DNA from: Cenococcum geophilum 1.58
Lineage: Eukaryota; Ascomycota; Dothideomycetes; Gloniales; Gloniaceae
Length of the DNA stretch: 64,000 bases
Assembly: GCA_001692895.1 (NCBI GenBank)
Contig: KV748179.1
Location: forward strand, 4,424,668 to 4,488,667
Direction of reading: 5' to 3'
The position numbers and the translations under genes were made by a program. Below, piece by piece: positions 18,424 through 31,874 of the stretch; positions within the stretch are counted from its first letter, which is position 1; every line of letters starts with the position of its first letter. The notes beneath the pieces were generated by a model that did not search any database, had not been told where the DNA came from, and saw nothing but the letters and a program-made list of their open reading frames with translations.

Positions 18424-21400
18424 CTACGTTACGTTAAAAACTTATACTACCCTCCGAAAATACAGAATGACCCTAAAGCCCCCATAACGGCTAACGCTAT
18501 TATAGCCGCACTCTAAGAATAATTAGTAGGTATATAGAAGTCCTTTACGGACGCCCTTATATAGCACTAAGCCACTTTAACTTAATAGCAAGCCGAATAA
18601 AAAGCACGATAATAATAATTAATTAAAGCACTTTAAGAAGAAGTCCGCATCCTTAAGATGCTTATATTAAGGCCCTAAGACTAAATGCTATTTCTAGAGA
18701 TAAATACGCGGAACGTAAGCCCCAAATCAGTAGTAGTTACTTACCCTATAGAGCTAACTACCGCACTAAAACAATCTAAGAAACTACTAGACTCCCTAGT
18801 ATTCACTAGTAAATAATAAGAGCTTTAGTTATTTTTAAGCTAGCTTAAGAATAAGCTAACCAGTAATACTAATTACTACCTAACCGAAGCTAACCGACTC
18901 TATTACGCCCTAAGTTAACTAGGAGGAGATATAGCTAACCTTATTAAACCTCTTTAACCAAACTTAGTATAAAGCCTAGTTATACTTCTTAAAGCTACAT
19001 ACGGTAACCTAAACCGCTAAGCTACCGTTTAAAGAAAGATAAACTAAATAACTTAAGAAAAGAAAAGTTTCCTAGTATACTTCTCCGAATTTAACCGCTA
19101 CGCAAAGGAAATAGGCTAAAATGACTCCGCACTAATTAACAGCCTCATTAAATCCCTAAGCCCTAAACTAAAAACCTCCCTAATAGGCGTAGACCTCCCG
19201 GAAACTCTTAACGCCTATATAAACGTTATTAACAAACGGTATAATAATATACTACGCCTTATACTAAAGCCCATTTATTAGTATAACACAATAACCCTAT
19301 AAACGCCTACTAAGTCATTATCTCAACCTAAGCACCCTAACGCCATAGATATTAACACTAGGACCCTAGAATACGCCCTATTAGGGTCCTTTAAATAAGA
19401 ACGACGTATTAAGCTAGGCCTCTGCTTTAAATATAAAAGTAGCTCCCACCTCTTAAACCACTACTCCGTCCCTATGCCCCAAAACAATTTACAAACGGCT
19501 AGTACTAGTAGCCGTTCATCATATCGATCTTCTGGTTACCGTCCCCGATCTTTATTTAGTTCCACCCCTACGTCTAATAAGCACCATTTATAAGGACGAA
19601 GCTACAGCCGACGTCCTATAAGAACCCCACCCTAATTACCTCTAAAAGGAAGGTCCTGGAGCTAAATCGCTCTCCAAAACAGCTCTACTACAGGATCTTA
19701 TTAACCGTATTTAACGTTATAAACTCCGACTCTTGGGACCATAGTATAACTATTAACTATTATCTTCGGCAGAATAGTTAATAGGCTAACGCTTAAATCC
19801 TAATTAACACAGGAGCTAGCGGTATAGGATTTATTAATAAGATCTTTATATAAGATAATAGTTTTACCCTAACCCCCCTTAACCGGCATATTAACGTATT
19901 TAGATTTAATAGTAAACGCACCATCTTAGGCCATATTACCTATATAGTAACCCTAAGACTCCGATACCTAAACCACAAAGAACTAATTAAGCTTTTCATT
20001 ACCACCCTAGGTCACTTAGTGATCCTTAAATAACCCTAGATAAAGCTATATAAGGTAACTATTAATTAAAACAACCTTAAGCTTTTATTTACCGCCTCCC
20101 GTTATAAGCAAAAGTGCTTTATAACTCGCTACTTAGACCCAGAACCAAAATCTAAAGAATCTACCAGATTCCACCAATATAAGATTTCCACCGAATTCTA
20201 CTAATATAAGAATTCCACCGACACCCACCAAGGATCCAAAAATTCCACTAAGCTCTATAAGTTATTACCAAGCACTACACCACCCTAAACTAAATAGAAA
20301 CTTAAGCTTAGTACATAAAACTACTAAAAGAACTAGTATCCTATAATAAAAAGAATACTTAAAGAACCCGAACCCAAATCTAACACTAACTTCGTACCTA
20401 ATACTAAACCCAAACCCAAATAAGAAACTACGGACGAGCCAAACAAGCTTAGTACCCTAAATATCCGTATAATTAGAGCTATTCCATTAGCGCAACTTGC
20501 TAAGAAACCTAAACATACGATCTTTGCTATCACTATAGCTGATATTAAGAAGGCCTTAGCACCGAAGAAGTACAATAATCCTGCTACAAAGGTACTAGTA
20601 GAGTACCATAACCGCCTAGAGGTATTCTTATAGAAGGAAGCCGATAAGCTACTAGAATACCGATCGTACGACCATAAGATTATACTTAAAGAAGGAAAGC
20701 AGCCTGGATTTAGACCCTTATATAGGATATTCTAAAACGAACTCTAAGTACTATAAAAGTATTTAGATAAGAACCTAAGCAAAGGATTTATTAGAGCAAG
20801 CTCATCGCCTATAGCCGCACCAGTGATCTTCGTTAAGAAACCCAGCGGCGGTCTGCGCTTCTATATAGACTACCAAGCTCTTAACGCCGTTACTATTAAG
20901 AACTGATATCCAATCCCGTTAATATAGGAGACACTAAACCGACTAAGTAAGGCTTGTTACTACACGAAGCTTAATATCATCTCTACATTTAACCGTCTCC
21001 GTATTACAAAAGGGGATAAATAGCTTACTACATTTTGTACCTAATATAGACTATTTAAGTACTTAGTAACACCCTTTAGCCTTATAAATACCCCAAGCTC
21101 GTTTTAACATTATATAAACAATACCCTATACCCCTACCTAGATATCTTCTATACTGTTTATATCGACGACATCCTAATATATAGTAATAACCTAACCAAA
21201 TATCAGAAACACGTTAACCTTATCCTATAAGCCCTATACGGAGCTGGTTTACAATTAGATATAGATAAATACGAGTTTTATAAAACGGAAGACCTATACC
21301 TTAGACTTCTTATTTCTATAAACGGTATACAAATAGACCTAAAGAAAGTTAAAGCAATTATAAACTGGCAAGAACCTAAGAACGTTAAGGACGTAAGAGC

Positions 21401-23596
21401 CTTTATAGGATTTGCTAATTTCTACTAACGGTTTATTAATAACTTCTCCGCCCTAGTTTTACCCCTTATAGCTCTAACCTAAAAGGATAAAGTCTTTGTC
21501 TTTAATAAGGAATGCAAGAAGGCCTTTACCTATCTAAAGGTTATATTTACTACTGCGCCTATACTTTAATACTTTAACCTAAACCAAATAAGTGTTATAG
21601 AAGCCAACTTATCTAACTACGTCACCGGAGGTATCCTATCTTAGTATAACAAGAATAGAGTATTACACCCTATAGTATACTTCTTAAAACGACTAAGCCT
21701 AGCTAAATATAACTATAAGATCTACGATAAGGAATTATTAGCTATTATTAGGTGTTTTAAACAATAGCGACCTAAACTAGAAGGCGCTAGATTTCTAATT
21801 AAGGTCCTTAATAACTATAAGAACCTGCAGTACTTTATAACCACAAAACAGCTAAGTTATTATTAGGCCCGCTAGTTAGAATATCTATCTTATTTCTAAT
21901 TCTTAATTATATACCGCCCAGGCGTCTAAGGTTAGAAGCCTAATGCCCTAACCTAACGCTCGCAAGACGCGCCAGCCCTCAAAGAAGCGCGCTCTTACCA
22001 AAATTAGACCCTACTTTACCCTAAACTATTTAACCCTCCCACTAAAGATCTTATGGTACACGTCCTTAAAATAACTAATTAATTGATTAAACAGATTATA
22101 GTTAACAAATACCTAAATAATAAGTTTATTTAAGAGACGCTTAAGCTAATATAAAATAGCATTAGACGCTCTAAAAAGATTTCTCTAAGTAAATATAAAG
22201 CTTATGGAAATTGCTTATATTACCGGAACTATCTAGTTATCCCTAATTATAATAAGCTTAAGCTTAAACTCCTTAAACACGTATACGATCTACCTATCAC
22301 CAGCCACCCAGGCTAAGAAAAGACCCTAGAACTACTCTAACGGGAGTATTATTAGCCGAATATATATAATATAATATAAAGGTACGTCTCTAGCTACTAT
22401 ACCTGCCGACAAGCTAAAGCCTTGTATAAGACATATAACGGTCTTTTAAAGCCGCTACCTGTTCTAGACCAAAGATAGAAGGATATCTTAATTAACTTTA
22501 TTATTGACCTTCCTAAGAGTAGAGGCTGCACGAACATTATAGTAGTTATAGACCGACTATCTAAAATAAGACACTTAATCGCCTGCCCTAATATATTAAC
22601 GCCTGCCGTCGCCTAACTATTCCTAGATTATATATAGAAACTCTATAGACTTCCCAAAACGATTATCTCTAATAAAGACAGCTAGTTTATCTTAGCATTC
22701 TAAAAAAAACTAACTACTTAACTCTACATTAAAGCACTGTTATCTATTACATATTACCTAGAAACGGATAGCTAAACGGAACGCGTAAATACTATAATAG
22801 AATAGTATATTCGGATATATACGTCGTATTTATAGGATAACTAAATTAACTAGCTTACATTCGCCGAGTTTACTATAAATAACTCCGTCTTAGAAACTAT
22901 AAAAGTCTCCCCGTTCCTAGCTAATTACGGCTAGCACCCACAAATGGGTTTTAAACCCTTTAGTAATGTTCCTTACCCTACTTATTATGCCTTATAAGTT
23001 GTAAAAGCAAATAAATTTATAAAGAAGATGGAGGAACTATAATAGTTCCTTACCAATAAAATAATATGGGCTTAATCTATTTATAAAGCCGTAGCAAATA
23101 AGAAACGAACCCTAGCACTAGCTTACTAAATTAGTAATTTCGTCTGGCTAAATATAAGAAATCTAAACACGAAACAACCCACTAAGAAACTTAATTAGAA
23201 GAACACTGGCCCTTATAAGGTTAAAAAGGTTATCTCTTCTTATACCTACTAATTAAAGCTCCCTAATACGGTTAAAATCCACCCCGTATTCTATACGTTA
23301 GTCCTCCGCCCTACTACCCCTATATTAAACGCCCTACCTAAACAGATATAAGACCCTCCCCTACTAGTTAAAGTAGATAGTAAGAATAAGTACTTTATTA
23401 AAAGAATTAATAATATTAAGTATAATAAACGGAAACACTAATATATATATCTTATAAAATAGAAAGGCTTTACTAAGTCCTTATAGGAACCCGTTAACTC
23501 TATAGAACTTATATAAGCCGCAGAAGACTTTCACAAACTCTACCTAGAACTACTACAGCCCCATCTCGCAGAAGCTTAAGTTTAAAGGGGGGGTAC

Positions 23597-23966
23597 TATT
23601 ACGGGACACCCCCGTAATACCTTGCACACGTCTACCTATTTCCACCAACTTAGCAATTAAAGACTAACCGTAAAATGGCAATCTAACGGCAATCTAATGG
23701 CAATCTAACGGCAATTTATAGCATTCTACTATATTCTACCAAGTTCCACCAAATTCTACTAAGTTCTACCAGGACTACAACCTAAACCCTATTCTGCCTA
23801 TGTACGTGTTAACTAAGCAACTAAGTCAACAATATATGCCCTTTCTTCCCGTTTTCCTACCTTCTTTCCTTACGCAACGTCTTAACTTTATCACGCAGTT
23901 TATATACATAGCTTAATAATACCTACTTCGCTATATATTATCACCGCTTATGCTCACTCTATAATA
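23597..23966 (+). repeat. 3' LTR of Gypsy D (370 bp)
   Basis: It follows a polypurine run (AAAGGGGGGG at 23584-23593) and has the same length as the 5' copy. The target duplication GGTAG follows directly. Confidence 0.93.
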
Positions 23967-26622
23967 GGTAGGGTCTCTTATAAGGTAGCGTTTTTCCTTA
24001 TTTAATATTAATGGTATAATTATTAGGTTAATATAGGGGGAGTATATCTACGCCCTTTTATAAGCATATATTAATAAAGTTATAGTACCTCTTAGGGAGG
24101 AGCTTGCGGAGTTCTTTATTAGTAAGTCCTTTTTTAAGTTTTATAAACTTCTTAAAGTCTAAAGGTAAAAGTCCGTAGAGTTCCGTAGGGGCGTTATCTT
24201 TTAAAAGGTTAACTATATCTATCCTATTACTATAGAGGACATAGTTTTATTCTTTATTAAGCTTATATAGTTATAATTAAGAAGCTGTAGTAACGGTCTA
24301 GCCTTTCCTATATACTATACGGTAGAAGGCCGCGGCACTTATATAGTAGTAGTTAGTCGTAGGTAGGGTAATAAGGGGTTTCTTAGGTTAATATCCTAGT
24401 AAGTAAATAGAGGCGGCTAGGCCATGTCCTAGGCAAGTCTCTCTATAGTATTTAAAGTTAAAGGTTACTTCTCTCTTTTCCTAATTAATAGTAGGGTTAT
24501 ATTATTTAAGCTAGCTTATTCTAAGAATAATAGGGTAGTTAGTAAGTAGTATAATATAGGCCTAGAGCTCTTCCTAGTGCCCGTTTATATCTAAGTAGAG
24601 TTATACTATATGGATAATCTTCTATATAGTATAACTACTGTTAGCAAGTTATAGGGCGCGGGCTTTAGTAAGGGGTAAGGTAGGTAGGTTATAAGTATAT
24701 ATAAGTTAGGTATCTATAAATTAGTTAATAGCTCTGCAGTTAATTATAAAACGGCTTTTATATTATTTTATAGCAGTAGTTCCTATTATAGGTAAAACTA
24801 TCTATTTCCGTTCGTTTATTTTTACTAAGTTATCTATTAAGCAGGCCGATATATAGATCCCTCCATTATTAGGGCGTCCTAACCCGCGACTTAGGGCTAG
24901 GACTTAGCATTTTCCGCTTTTATATCCAATTCTACTATTATTACTGCGTCTTTGTCTTATATAGTAGTAGCGTATAGCAATATATTTAGTATTTAGGGCA
25001 TTAGGTTAGATATTAGGCGGCGGGTACTAAACCTAGCTATTAGGCAGTTTGGGTTATTATAACAATAGCCTTTTTAATGGCATTTATAGTAGCGTCCTAG
25101 TTTCTAGAGTAGCTCGCGCTCTCTATCTAGGAGTTTTTATAAAAAGGTTAGTATAGAGAGGTTAATATTAGCTCTAGTGGTACTTAAGGTAGTAGGCATT
25201 AGTGGCTTAGTATATATAGGTTTAGTAGGCCTAAAGGGCTTCTATAAAGAGGTCTTTAAGTAAGGGTTAGCAGTAGTAATCTAATTTAGTCATTGTTTAA
25301 TCTTCCGTAAAGCTGATACCATTTTATAAACATTGTTGTAGTTATAGCTGGCGGCTACGTAACTAAGGCGATAAGTAACTTTTTTAAGAAGATCCTCTTA
25401 GTCTTTAGTATCGTCTTAGGTAAGGGCTTTAGTGTATTCCTAGAATTTAATATAGAACTCGTTAAATAATTTAGTAGGGCTTATCTTTAGGGCACGTAGT
25501 TTAGCTTAGTTGGTGGCTAGTAGGTTATAGTCGCGGTATATTAGGTTGAGATTATTAAGGACTTTTTAGTAAGACTGCTACTTCTAGGGGCTACTAGTCT
25601 CCTATTAGGCGAAGAGTCTATTAAATAGTATACTTTTTATTCGCCCGATAATATAGCCAATCTTAGTATCTTCTATAGAAAAAAGGTAGGCGCTCTAAGT
25701 TAGTTTCTTGCGGATTTATATCTTCTAATAGCTATATTCCTTACGGTCTCCTTAAAAGACTAGGGGGTTAGGGTAGCATATATTAGACCCTATAGTAGCA
25801 GTTTAGGTCTAATTATTATAGCTTTTATTGTCGCTGCTTTAGCAGGGGTTCCTATTAGGTAAAGCTGCTTAGCACTAACCCTTTATTAAGCGTTAAGTAG
25901 GTAAAGTTACTAGGGGCGTAGAGACTTAGGTGGCGTTATATATAGTAAAGAGGTATCTAGCGTTATTACAAATGTGCTTATTAAGCTAAGATTATAAGTA
26001 TTTAATTATGCCTTCTTTTTTAGTAACTGTAGCAATTAGTATAATCTTATTCTTCTTTAACTATTAAACGTTGCGTTTAAATACACAGAGGTCGTCTTTA
26101 GTTTCTTAACGTATGTTATTAGCGAGCGCCTTATAAGCTTATAGGTCTTAGATAATATCGTAATCTTAGGTAGTACGCATCTCAGCTTATATAAGCTTTA
26201 GGTGGTAGTTCTATAGAAAGCGGTAGTATTTATTAGGGTTTTGTGCTACTATTTTTGCAAACGTCTTAGCGTCTTATATTTTAATTTTAATAGGTAGTAG
26301 CCCTTCTATTTACTTGTCCGTAGTTATATAGTTAATAAAAGATAAGATATTATTGGTGTCTATCTCCTTAGGGGTTAAGGCTAGGGCTAATAAATCAAAT
26401 TCTCCTAGGATTAATTGGCGTTGTAGGTTAAGTATAGGTATTAGATTATTCTTTGGGTTTAATATAGTAGCTAGTAAGGAATATTATCTTACTATTATAG
26501 GTTCCTTAAAAGTATAAAGTGAGGTAATTTATAGACATGCTGCTTTTAGTAGCGCCTACAATATTTTAAAGATGTAGAATTGGTTATAGGCTAAGTGTTA
26601 GTAGTAAAAAGGCGCAACGTAA

Positions 26623-26815
26623 TGTCACGGAATGAGGGTAATAGCTATAAAGCGTATGTATTTGAGGAGTTTATAAGACGTTGCGCGATCGATTATAAGG
26701 GTCGAGGGCGTAAGGAGGTAATATACCTACGCGTAGCTGACATAAGCTGTACGCGAGGTGTACGTAAGAGCACGGGACTCTCCTATAAAGGCCTCTGCGG
26801 TAGGGTTCCGTGACA
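26623..26815 (-). repeat. LTR of Gypsy C, right (5' LTR in coding sense)
   Basis: It is the same length as its partner at 14308-14500 and differs mainly by C/T and G/A changes, as expected from RIP rather than simple ageing. It is followed by CTAAT, the target duplication. Confidence 0.93.
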
Positions 26816-29800
26816 CTAATACGCATATAATATTCTAATTGTATATTTATAGAGCCTTAGGGGGACTAGTTAACCATATATACGTCGTCTATTTAGATAA
26901 TATCTTAATCTACTTAGAAGACGAGGATTAACACAAGCAATACGTCCGCGAAGTACTAAAACGTTTAGATAATTAGGGCTTTTATACTAAGGCGTTAAAG
27001 TATATCTTTAACACTAAGTAGGTTAAGTTCCTAGGTTATATTATAATACCTATAGGTATAGTTATAAACCTAGTATAGGTATAGATAATTTAGGAGTGGC
27101 TAGAGCTAGAGAGCTATTAGGATATTTAAGTGTTCCTAGGCTTTACCAATTTCTATAGGCGCTTTATCTATAACTACTTAGATATCGCCTAATACCTATC
27201 TAACTATATTACGGAAGCTTTTTAAGACTTAACCTAAGGAATAAAAAGCTTAAAGGCGGTAAGGAAGAAAACTAAAAATGGATTAACTAAATAGTATAAA
27301 CTATAGTTATAGCCCGGAAAGATTTAGAAGGCCTTTTAGGAACTTTATATAAAGTTTATAAAAGCTTTATTACTGCGGCATTTTAACCTAAATTAACTAT
27401 TAATAATAATTACTAATATATTAAATTTCGCCTTTATTAGTATCCTACTATAACCTAATAAGTATCTAGACGCTACCTAGCTCTATTAGAGGCCAGTAGT
27501 ATTCTATAACAGAAAATTCTAGGGGCCTAAAGTTAGGTATTATACCTATAATAAGGAACTGCTGGCTATAGTTAACTGCTTTAAATAGTAGCGACACTAC
27601 CTTAAGTACGCGAGCTATACTACTTATATACTCTTAGATTACTATAATTTACGCTACTTTATAACTATAAAGGAGCTTATACTTTAATAAGCTAAATAGG
27701 TAGAGGAGTTTATATAATTTAATTTTAAAATTAAATATAAGCTAGGGAAAAATAACCCTACTAATAAACCGTTATAACGGCTAGACTATACCAAAGGCTT
27801 TAAAACGGGAGAAGGAAAACAGATAATAGATATCTTACTCCATATATTACAGAACAAGCTCTAAGTATAGGATGCTTAAGCACCTATAGCTCTATATACT
27901 AAGTTTTAGGCGGTATAAGCCCTATTAGTTTCCACTAATATTCTGGCTAGTACCTGGTCTATTACTAATAAGGGTCTAAATATACCTAAATAGGATATCC
28001 CTAATACATTCTTAAAACCTAGTAATATACCATCCCTAATTACTAAGCTATCCCCTTAAACTAATAGCGAAGCCATAGAGCAATTAGAACTCAGAGCCCT
28101 ATAATAACTAAAGGACTTTAACCTTATAGCGGCCTTCCTAACGTATACGCATTAAAGAGTTATAAGATTTATAGTACTATCTAGTCTTATACTTAAAGCA
28201 ATGTAAAATAAAATAGCTTTTACCTAGGAACTATCTAAAAGGTTAATAGATCTTATCTATAAGGTATAACAGAGGGACGCTTCCTATACAATCCTTAATA
28301 TAAAAGTAGACCGGAAACGTAATGGAAAGGAAGCTGCTAGGCGCTACTATTAGGAACTAGACCCAATGGGCCTACTACATAAAGGTAATAAGGTTTGGGT
28401 GCTATAAGAAGTAAATCTACAATAGAAGATTCTTATAAAGAATTACGATAATCCTTTAGGCGGCTACTATAGTTAAGTAAAAATAGTAGAATTACTTTAA
28501 CGCAAATACTATTGGCTAAGGCTTAATTAGGAAGTAAAGGAGTATATTAGCTATTATAAGAAGTGTTAAGTATATAAGATCCGCAGGTATAAGCTATAGG
28601 GTCTACTTAAATTAGTTCCCCCTACTAGTAAGCTATAGCAATATTACGCTATAGACCTTTTTACGGATCTCCCGCTATTTAAAGATAGCTAAGGACGAAT
28701 ATATAATTTGGTCCTTATACTTATTAATAAGTTTTTAAAGTACGTTTAATACCTTCCTATTAATAAGACGATTAACGCATAAGCGCTCGCTAGCCTAATT
28801 AAGGAGAAATACTTTCTTAAAGTAGATTAGCCACACTCTATTATTACTAATAGGGGCAGCGTCTTTATAAGCTAGTATTGGTCGGATCTACGCTTTTATT
28901 TAAAGATAGACTACTATTATAGTATAGCTTTCTATCTATAAATAGACGGGTAAATAGAACGCTAGAACTAGGAACTGGAGTCTTACCTATAAATATATTT
29001 AAACTACTAGCAAGATAACTAGTGTAAGCTACTTCCGTATACGGAGTACGCTTATAATTTAAAGCAATATATATTATATAAGTATACACTAATCTAGATT
29101 ACCTATAGCGTTTAACTATCTAGGTTTAATAGTATACCCAATAATTACTAGCTAAGGCCGTATAATTAGTTATAGGATCCTACGAGGAAGTTTAAGGATA
29201 TCCACCGAAGAGTATAAGGATACCTCTAGAAATGGGAGGAGTAATAAAAGTATGCGAAGTAGAGCCTACAAAATACCCAAGAGTAGTAGAGACTTTAATA
29301 TAACCGTAAGCACCAAAATAAGCATTTTAGAGTAGGCGATAAGGTTCTATTATATTTAACAAATATTAAAAACCGTTAACTATTAAAGAAGCTTAATATA
29401 AGATACCTAGGTCCCTTCTAAGTTAAGGAACGAATTAGTAAGCTAGCCTATTATCTCTAGCTACCCCTATCTATAGCCTATATACATCTAGTGTTTTATA
29501 TAAACCTACTAGAGCTATAGTATAGACCACCACTAGAAAAGAACTTCCGTCTAGGCCTAATTAAACACCCTAAGGTAGTAGGCGAGCGGTATAAGGTTAA
29601 AGCTATACTATACTATAAATCTGTTAAGAACAAGCTTTAATTTAAAGTTAAATGGCTAGGCTAGCCTACTAAGGACTCTATATAGGAACTAGAGAATTAC
29701 CTTAATTATTATAAAGATATTCTAAAAGAATATTGGGACTAAGGTCTATAATCTACAAATTATAGAAAACGCTCTAATACTATAGTGTTATCGCAACCTA

Positions 29801-30357
29801 TAAAGAAAGCTTGTGGTAGGCCGCAAAAGGCCCTAAAGAGTAAATAGGTTAAATTGGATATAGTATAAATAAGCTCCGGAAACTATAGGGATAGGGCTAC
29901 GGCCTAAGGTAGGATAGGTCCTTAGCCTTTTTACGTATATAATATAGAGTTAATAGGGCATTTTACTAGAATTACATTCCTATTTATTAATCTATATTAG
30001 GAATATAGTTCCTAGGGCTTCTAAGCCCTTTCTAAAAGTCTTACAAGGCCTTTTTAAGCACCTAATTAAGGTCCTTAATTGCTACTATATATAAGAACGA
30101 ATCCTAAAAGTCTAAACCATAAATACCTAATCTGAAAAGCCACTATACCTCATTATTATTAGGAATAGGATTAGTATTTATTGGGCTACTAAGTAATAGC
30201 TAATAAGAATAGGATCTAGACCCCTTAGTAGGGGTATAAGTAGGTATAAAAACAGGGGTAGGACGATAAGGTGTAGCTAGGGTAAAGATCCTTAAACACT
30301 TAATACTAATACCAACGAAGCTCTTATAGCGTAAGCTTATAGTTAATAAAGATACGC
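26816..30357 (+). mobile_element. Gypsy B internal part 2 (RT end, RNase H, integrase, chromodomain)
   Basis: It resumes directly after element C with the second half of reverse transcriptase, including the catalytic-site region near 26905. RNase H (~27330-27700), integrase (~28340-29400) and a chromodomain-like stretch with FKVKWLG near 29645 follow. From about 29760 the sequence is not assignable. It is a broken fossil with many breaks and ends at the insertion of element E. Confidence 0.85.
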
Positions 30358-30662
30358 TGTAACGGGACTAGCCCAGTTACAGTAGGAATATCTTAGTAAA
30401 ACACTCGACAGATAAATTCCGACGCTTTAACCGAATTCTGCTAGTTTAATCGACTTCTACTAAAGTCTATTAAAGACCGCGTGCGTATATACGCACGCAT
30501 TAACCACCAAGCCCCTAACTATTTAATTATATAATTCTCTTATTATTCCCTTCTCTTCTTTATGTAACGTCTTGTTCTTAGCAAGAGCTATATACCCTTA
30601 AATTTAGATAGAATTTATATTATTCCTTTAAATCTTTCCTAAAGTCTCTTCGCGCCCTTATA
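30358..30662 (+). repeat. 5' LTR of Gypsy E (305 bp)
   Basis: It begins TGTAACGGGACTAGCCCAG and ends CGCCCTTATA. A GTGCGTATATACGCAC palindrome lies inside it near 30482. It pairs with 43996-44300. Confidence 0.92.
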
Positions 30663-31666
30663 TTATATTGCGTTAATACTAATACTCTTAAAATAGTAAA
30701 TAAACTTAAATCCGCCACGTTAACTATTATAGCCCTAGTTAGGGAATAAATGACGATAATATAATAGTCCTTTATAGATGCCTTGGCCCAGTAACAAACT
30801 ATACTAGAAGCTTAGTATTAATAATTAATTAAAGTAATACGCAAAGAACTCTATAACGCTAAAGTACTCGCGTTAGAGACTATAATAGTAATACCTATAA
30901 ATAAAATTAAAATAACTGTATATAAACCTAACCTATTAAATATAAACCTTAAACTAGTAACGGTAGCTTAACCTATACCTATAATAAACCCGGTACCTAC
31001 TATAAAATCTAAAAAGCTCCTTAACCCTCTAATGTTTAATAGAAATTAAAATAACCTATATCCCTTTATAACTAAGCTCCATCTTAAACTTTTAATAAAC
31101 TATAACTAATACCCTACTAAAGCTAGTAAGATTAGCTATAGAATGTCTTAATTAAGTAAAGACGCTATATAAACTATAGACCTATTCTTCTATAACGGCA
31201 CCTTTATTAATTTTAAAATTTTTATCTCTCTATTAGAACAAATATATAATAACGCTAGCCATAAACATATAGCTATTACTAAACTTAAAACCCTATAATA
31301 ACGGAACCAAGACTTTACTAGCTTCTTTTTAGAATTTTTAGGCATTATTAGTAAACTGGATTAAAATAAAGCCGCTAGAGTTACTGCTCTCTATTAAGCT
31401 ATCTTAAATAAAATTAGAGTATAGTTAGTAGGTAGAGAACTGCTAAAAAACTTACCCAAATTTACTATAATATATTAACGAATTAATAAAGACCTCTAAT
31501 ATAATAAGCAGACCTATTCTCTAAAGCTAACTATATCTTACGTTTAAAACTTTATAAAACTAATATATACCCTAAAGCGCGATCTATCTCTAAGATCTAA
31601 AAGCCCTATATATAACCCTATAGACCTTAACGCTACTTAATTCTATATACCTTTAGGAACTAATAA

Positions 31667-31874
31667 TGTCGGGAATAAGGCAAGTTGCCGCCACGTACGG
31701 CAAACTGCCGTCACGTAATGGCAAGTTGCCATCACGTGTCGCCGCGGTACTAGCGTGGCGAGGAGCCTTAAGTTCCTCGCCCTCCCTTATTCTAATTAAT
31801 AAGCTTTATTAACCAACATCACTATAACCCTACTCGAGTAGTCGTTATTGGTGAGTCACCCTATGTTTCTAACA
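31667..31874 (+). repeat. 5' LTR of Copia G (208 bp)
   Basis: It begins TGTCGGGAATAAGGC and ends GTTTCTAACA. GC-rich blocks (GCGGTACTAGCGTGGCGAGG) survive unchanged in both copies. The two LTRs differ by only a handful of transitions, the closest LTR pair in the window. Confidence 0.93.

Larger units (their letters stand above)
18054..23966 (+). mobile_element. Ty3/Gypsy element D (5.9 kb, nested in C)
   Basis: LTRs are at 18054-18423 and 23597-23966 (370 bp each), with target duplication GGTAG at 18049-18053 and 23967-23971, inside the RT region of C. Parts on the plus strand: gag (~18470-19700, with a knuckle-like motif near 19420-19460), protease (~19800-19900), RT (~20730-21420, with YIDD near 21155), RNase H (~21480-21900), integrase (~22270-22950), chromodomain-like end (~23380-23520), polypurine tract, 3' LTR. 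The organisation looks complete in length but the coding sequence is broken in many places. It is the innermost level on this branch, so younger than B and C. Confidence 0.93.
14308..26815 (-). mobile_element. Ty3/Gypsy element C (reverse orientation, split by D)
   Basis: LTRs are at 14308-14500 and 26623-26815 (193 bp each), with target duplication CTAAT at 14303-14307 and 26816-26820, inside the RT of B. Coding sense is minus: a polypurine tract next to the left LTR (14504-14513) shows that the left LTR is the 3' one. Parts on the minus strand: gag with a zinc-knuckle-like motif near 25020-25080, RT (~23967-24200 and ~17400-18050, cut by D), RNase H (~16600-17300, with a solo LTR inside), integrase (~15150-16300, around 15850-15990). 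Net length is about 6.35 kb. It is a broken fossil with many breaks; LTR differences are nearly all transitions. Confidence 0.92.

Noticed and set aside
20333-20575. Minus-strand open frame that looks like a membrane protein
   Set aside because: It is antisense to Gypsy D between protease and RT; hydrophobic translation is expected from AT-rich antisense.
14308-26815. Treating the TGTTACGGAAC...GTTCCGTAACA ends as a MITE rather than an LTR
   Set aside because: The 193-bp unit occurs in direct orientation at both ends of a retroelement, with a polypurine tract and a 5-bp target duplication.
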